A stretch of DNA of 64,000 nt. Origin: an uncultured Muribaculaceae bacterium. Its GTDB lineage: Bacteria; Bacteroidota; Bacteroidia; Bacteroidales; Muribaculaceae. The position numbers and the translations under genes were made by a program. The stretch covers positions 1 through 64,000 of the forward strand of contig CAJTZS010000013.1 of the NCBI GenBank assembly GCA_910584055.1, written 5' to 3'. The first letter of the stretch is position 1. The number at the start of each line of letters is the position of its first letter. This document shows positions 62,277-64,000 of the stretch, in pieces. The notes beneath the pieces were generated by a model. It was not told where the DNA came from and did no database searches. It was given only the letters and a program-made list of their open reading frames with translations.

Positions 62277-62310
62277 AGAGTCAAGCCGTTAAGACGCTTG
62301 ACTCTTTAAT
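62277..62310 (-). terminator. Terminator overlapping the MFS gene end
   Basis: AAAGAGTCAAGC and GCTTGACTCTTT pair across an 8-9-nt loop, with the MFS stop codon (62291-62289) in the loop. The downstream minus-strand sequence TTTAATAAATTT is T/A-rich. Strength is uncertain. Confidence 0.65.
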
Positions 62311-63626
62311 TGTGATGCCTTGGAATTTAAGTGGCGAGCCTTGAAGCTCACGGGGTCTGTGTGGAATACGTAGGCCTTTCTTAAAACAATAGATGCTATG
62401 AAGAGGATGCCGAGGATTATGGCATTCAGGGAGAAAGCGAAGTTTGGAGATGCTTCAGTGGTTGTGTGAAATATTGCAGCCATGAACTTTATGAAAAACG
62501 GCACTACTGAGATTGCTATGTAGTTTCCTGTGAGAACATACGCGAAATATTGGTTGGCAAGGGATTTATTAGGCGCGATCGCTGTGGTCTTATCGTAGAT
62601 TATGGGCTGAACGATGCCGTATCCATATCCTGTAAGGAAGACTCCTATAATGTACATCGGCATGCTGTGGAAGAGCGAGACAAGAAGCAGCCCCGAGGCG
62701 GATACGAGAATCGAAACGGGTATTGTCATGCTTCCTGTTATCTTCATGACGGCGGGGAGGGTAAAGCCCGCAACTGTGGCGGAAAGGAAGAACATTGCCG
62801 TAGCTATGCCGACTATGCCGGAATCAAATCCATAGTGTCCCATGGTGAAGGGAAGGCAATAGCTCACAGTTGTGGTGGCATATGTGCATATGACATAAAG
62901 GGAGATCACTCCAAGTAAAAGACGGATCACACTCTTATGAGCCTGTGCGGGCAATGGATATCCAGGGTGAGATGCTTGTGCTTTGTTGGTGTCAGAGTCT
63001 TTCTGTTTCAAGAACTGCACTTTCTCTTGGTCCGGAATAAAATGCGATGTTATATATTTGCCGCTCATAAACGGAATAAGCAGGAACGGCAATACAGGAG
63101 TGAGGTATACGATGAATGAAAGATGCCAGTTGTAAGCCGCTACCCATCCGACAAAGAGCGTTGCGACTATCACCGCGGCATTGGAAATTCCGGACTTCAT
63201 TCCCAGTGCCCATACACGACGCCTGCCGTAAAAATATATGGCGAGTAGACTCGCTGCCAACGGAATGACAAAGCCACATCCGACTCCGACAAGACATCCG
63301 AGCAGAATTAGTTCAGTCATGGTGTCGGCAAAGAAGTATAGCACACCCGCGATTGTGAATATTATAAGGCCGATAGCAAGTATCAGCATTTTTTTGTTCC
63401 CCCGGGCAAGTTTGCCCGACAGCAGTATGAACGGGATGATTACCAGATTGGGCAACGATGTCAGCATCTGGATCTCAAGTTCATTTGTGTTAGGGAATAT
63501 TCCGTGCAATTTTGCCAAGATAGGTGAAACCGCAAGACCAGGAAGGTTGACGACAAGCGATATGGATAGAATCGCGACGAGGGAAATCCATGGTATTTTC
63601 CCGTTTCCGGAATTTACGTACAACAT
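62289..63626 (-). CDS. Major facilitator superfamily transporter
   Basis: 445 residues with 12 membrane segments. The loop after TM2 has SGKLARGNKK; TM5 has GMKSGISNAAVIVATLFVG; a charged central loop (about 205-230) splits the halves; and the second half has FLTGYGYGIVQPIIYDKT. The substrate is unknown. It is divergent from a second MFS gene whose first 76 residues are clearly similar, so the two are paralogues. Confidence 0.88.
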   Translation of the reverse strand: MLYVNSGNGKIPWISLVAILSISLVVNLPGLAVSPILAKLHGIFPNTNELEIQMLTSLPNLVIIPFILLSGKLARGNKKMLILAIGLIIFTIAGVLYFFADTMTELILLGCLVGVGCGFVIPLAASLLAIYFYGRRRVWALGMKSGISNAAVIVATLFVGWVAAYNWHLSFIVYLTPVLPFLLIPFMSGKYITSHFIPDQEKVQFLKQKDSDTNKAQASHPGYPLPAQAHKSVIRLLLGVISLYVICTYATTTVSYCLPFTMGHYGFDSGIVGIATAMFFLSATVAGFTLPAVMKITGSMTIPVSILVSASGLLLVSLFHSMPMYIIGVFLTGYGYGIVQPIIYDKTTAIAPNKSLANQYFAYVLTGNYIAISVVPFFIKFMAAIFHTTTEASPNFAFSLNAIILGILFIASIVLRKAYVFHTDPVSFKARHLNSKASQLKSQAS

Positions 63627-63772
63627 AATAATGAATATTTGAAACTTTTGTCTTTATAACAACTTGAAAATGCCAAAGTTCTGTTTCTCTCACTTATTGT
63701 AAAAAATAGTAGAATATCCAAGAACTTAAATAATATTCATGTGTTTTATAGGTAAATTTTAAGAATTAAATT

Positions 63773-64000
63773 ATGGGACTTTCATCACAAGGAGTTAAAT
63801 CGGGCAAAGGCACGTATGTGGGATGGCTCGCCTTGATTGACCTCTACATTATCTGGATCATAACATCCATTCCGGGACTTGCCATCGCCCCTGTGATGCC
63901 GATGTTGCTAAAAGTGTTTCCGGGCACCTCCGAGCTCGCAACACAGATGCTCACGGTGGCTCCTAACATTGCCGCCATACCGTTCACCCTCCTTGGCGGA
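63773..64000 (+). CDS. MFS transporter, N-terminal part (cut by window end)
   Basis: 76 codons from ATG 63773 to the window edge. It reads VGWLALIDLYIIWIITSIPG and PGTSELATQMLTVAPNIAAIP, matching PGLAVSPILAKLHGIFPNTN and the following TM2 of the divergent MFS protein. The rest of the gene is outside the window. Confidence 0.8.
   Translation, partial: MGLSSQGVKSGKGTYVGWLALIDLYIIWIITSIPGLAIAPVMPMLLKVFPGTSELATQMLTVAPNIAAIPFTLLGG

Noticed and set aside
1..64000. CRISPR arrays, rRNA genes and insertion sequence transposases
   Set aside because: No regularly spaced direct repeats of CRISPR type, no rRNA blocks and no DDE transposase reading frame were seen.

Overview
The window looks like a chromosomal segment of a gut-type Bacteroidales, most likely a Muribaculaceae-like genome. 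This rests on promoters with a TAnnTTTG -7 box and sometimes a TTTG box 19-20 nt upstream, the near absence of Shine-Dalgarno sequences, families typical of the order (DUF4301, DUF5106, DUF3078, a BtuG-like propeller, a serine-type sulfatase), and the parE-coaD-S41 peptidase gene order. The family-level placement is inference.

Layout. 1-3.5 kb: the 3' end of a tRNA-His, then three minus-strand genes (hydrolase, lipoprotein, DUF4301). 3.5-4.15 kb: a palindrome-rich intergenic stretch. 4.15-16.15 kb: a long plus-strand vitamin B12 unit with promoter, cobalamin riboswitch, TonB receptor, surface propeller lipoprotein, BtuF/C/D importer, and five corrinoid-remodelling enzymes (CbiA, PduO-type adenosyltransferase, CbiP, CobD, CbiB). 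16-28.5 kb: minus-strand housekeeping genes (rpe, ligA, truA, speA, ssb, a degenerate ArgC homologue, argR, bifunctional nuclease, mnmA, DoxX, DUF5106 protein, SGNH hydrolase, BadF-type sugar kinase). 28.7-35.3 kb: secreted LRR protein, sulfatase, TPR pseudo-histidine-kinase, CLC channel. 35.2-42.1 kb: minus-strand operon parE-coaD-S41 peptidase-DUF3078-two unknown secreted proteins. 42.2-45 kb: aquaporin, luxS, porin.

The most interesting region is 45.2-50.1 kb. A stand-alone amino-acid adenylation protein, a GNAT and an esterase form one operon. A DUF5131 protein and an AraC regulator form the opposing operon. Both operons are preceded by the same 28-bp element, in the same orientation, exactly 50 nt from an identical TAACTTTG box, so the locus reads as a self-contained regulon. 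Its neighbour, a maltose/galactoside-type acetyltransferase, has lost its core in frame.

50.2-62.1 kb appears to be an integrated element. Near-identical tandem 11-mers bound it, a tyrosine recombinase, an excisionase-like HTH protein and a truncated RepA-like ATPase lie at one end, and the cargo is an AraC-controlled RND efflux operon. Several element genes are decaying: a frameshifted DUF4405-like gene, a frameshifted and motif-dead response regulator, and a junction that removed the 3' ends of two convergent genes. The window ends in two divergent MFS paralogues, the second cut by the window edge.

All family assignments come from reading motifs and recalled family knowledge; no database search was run.
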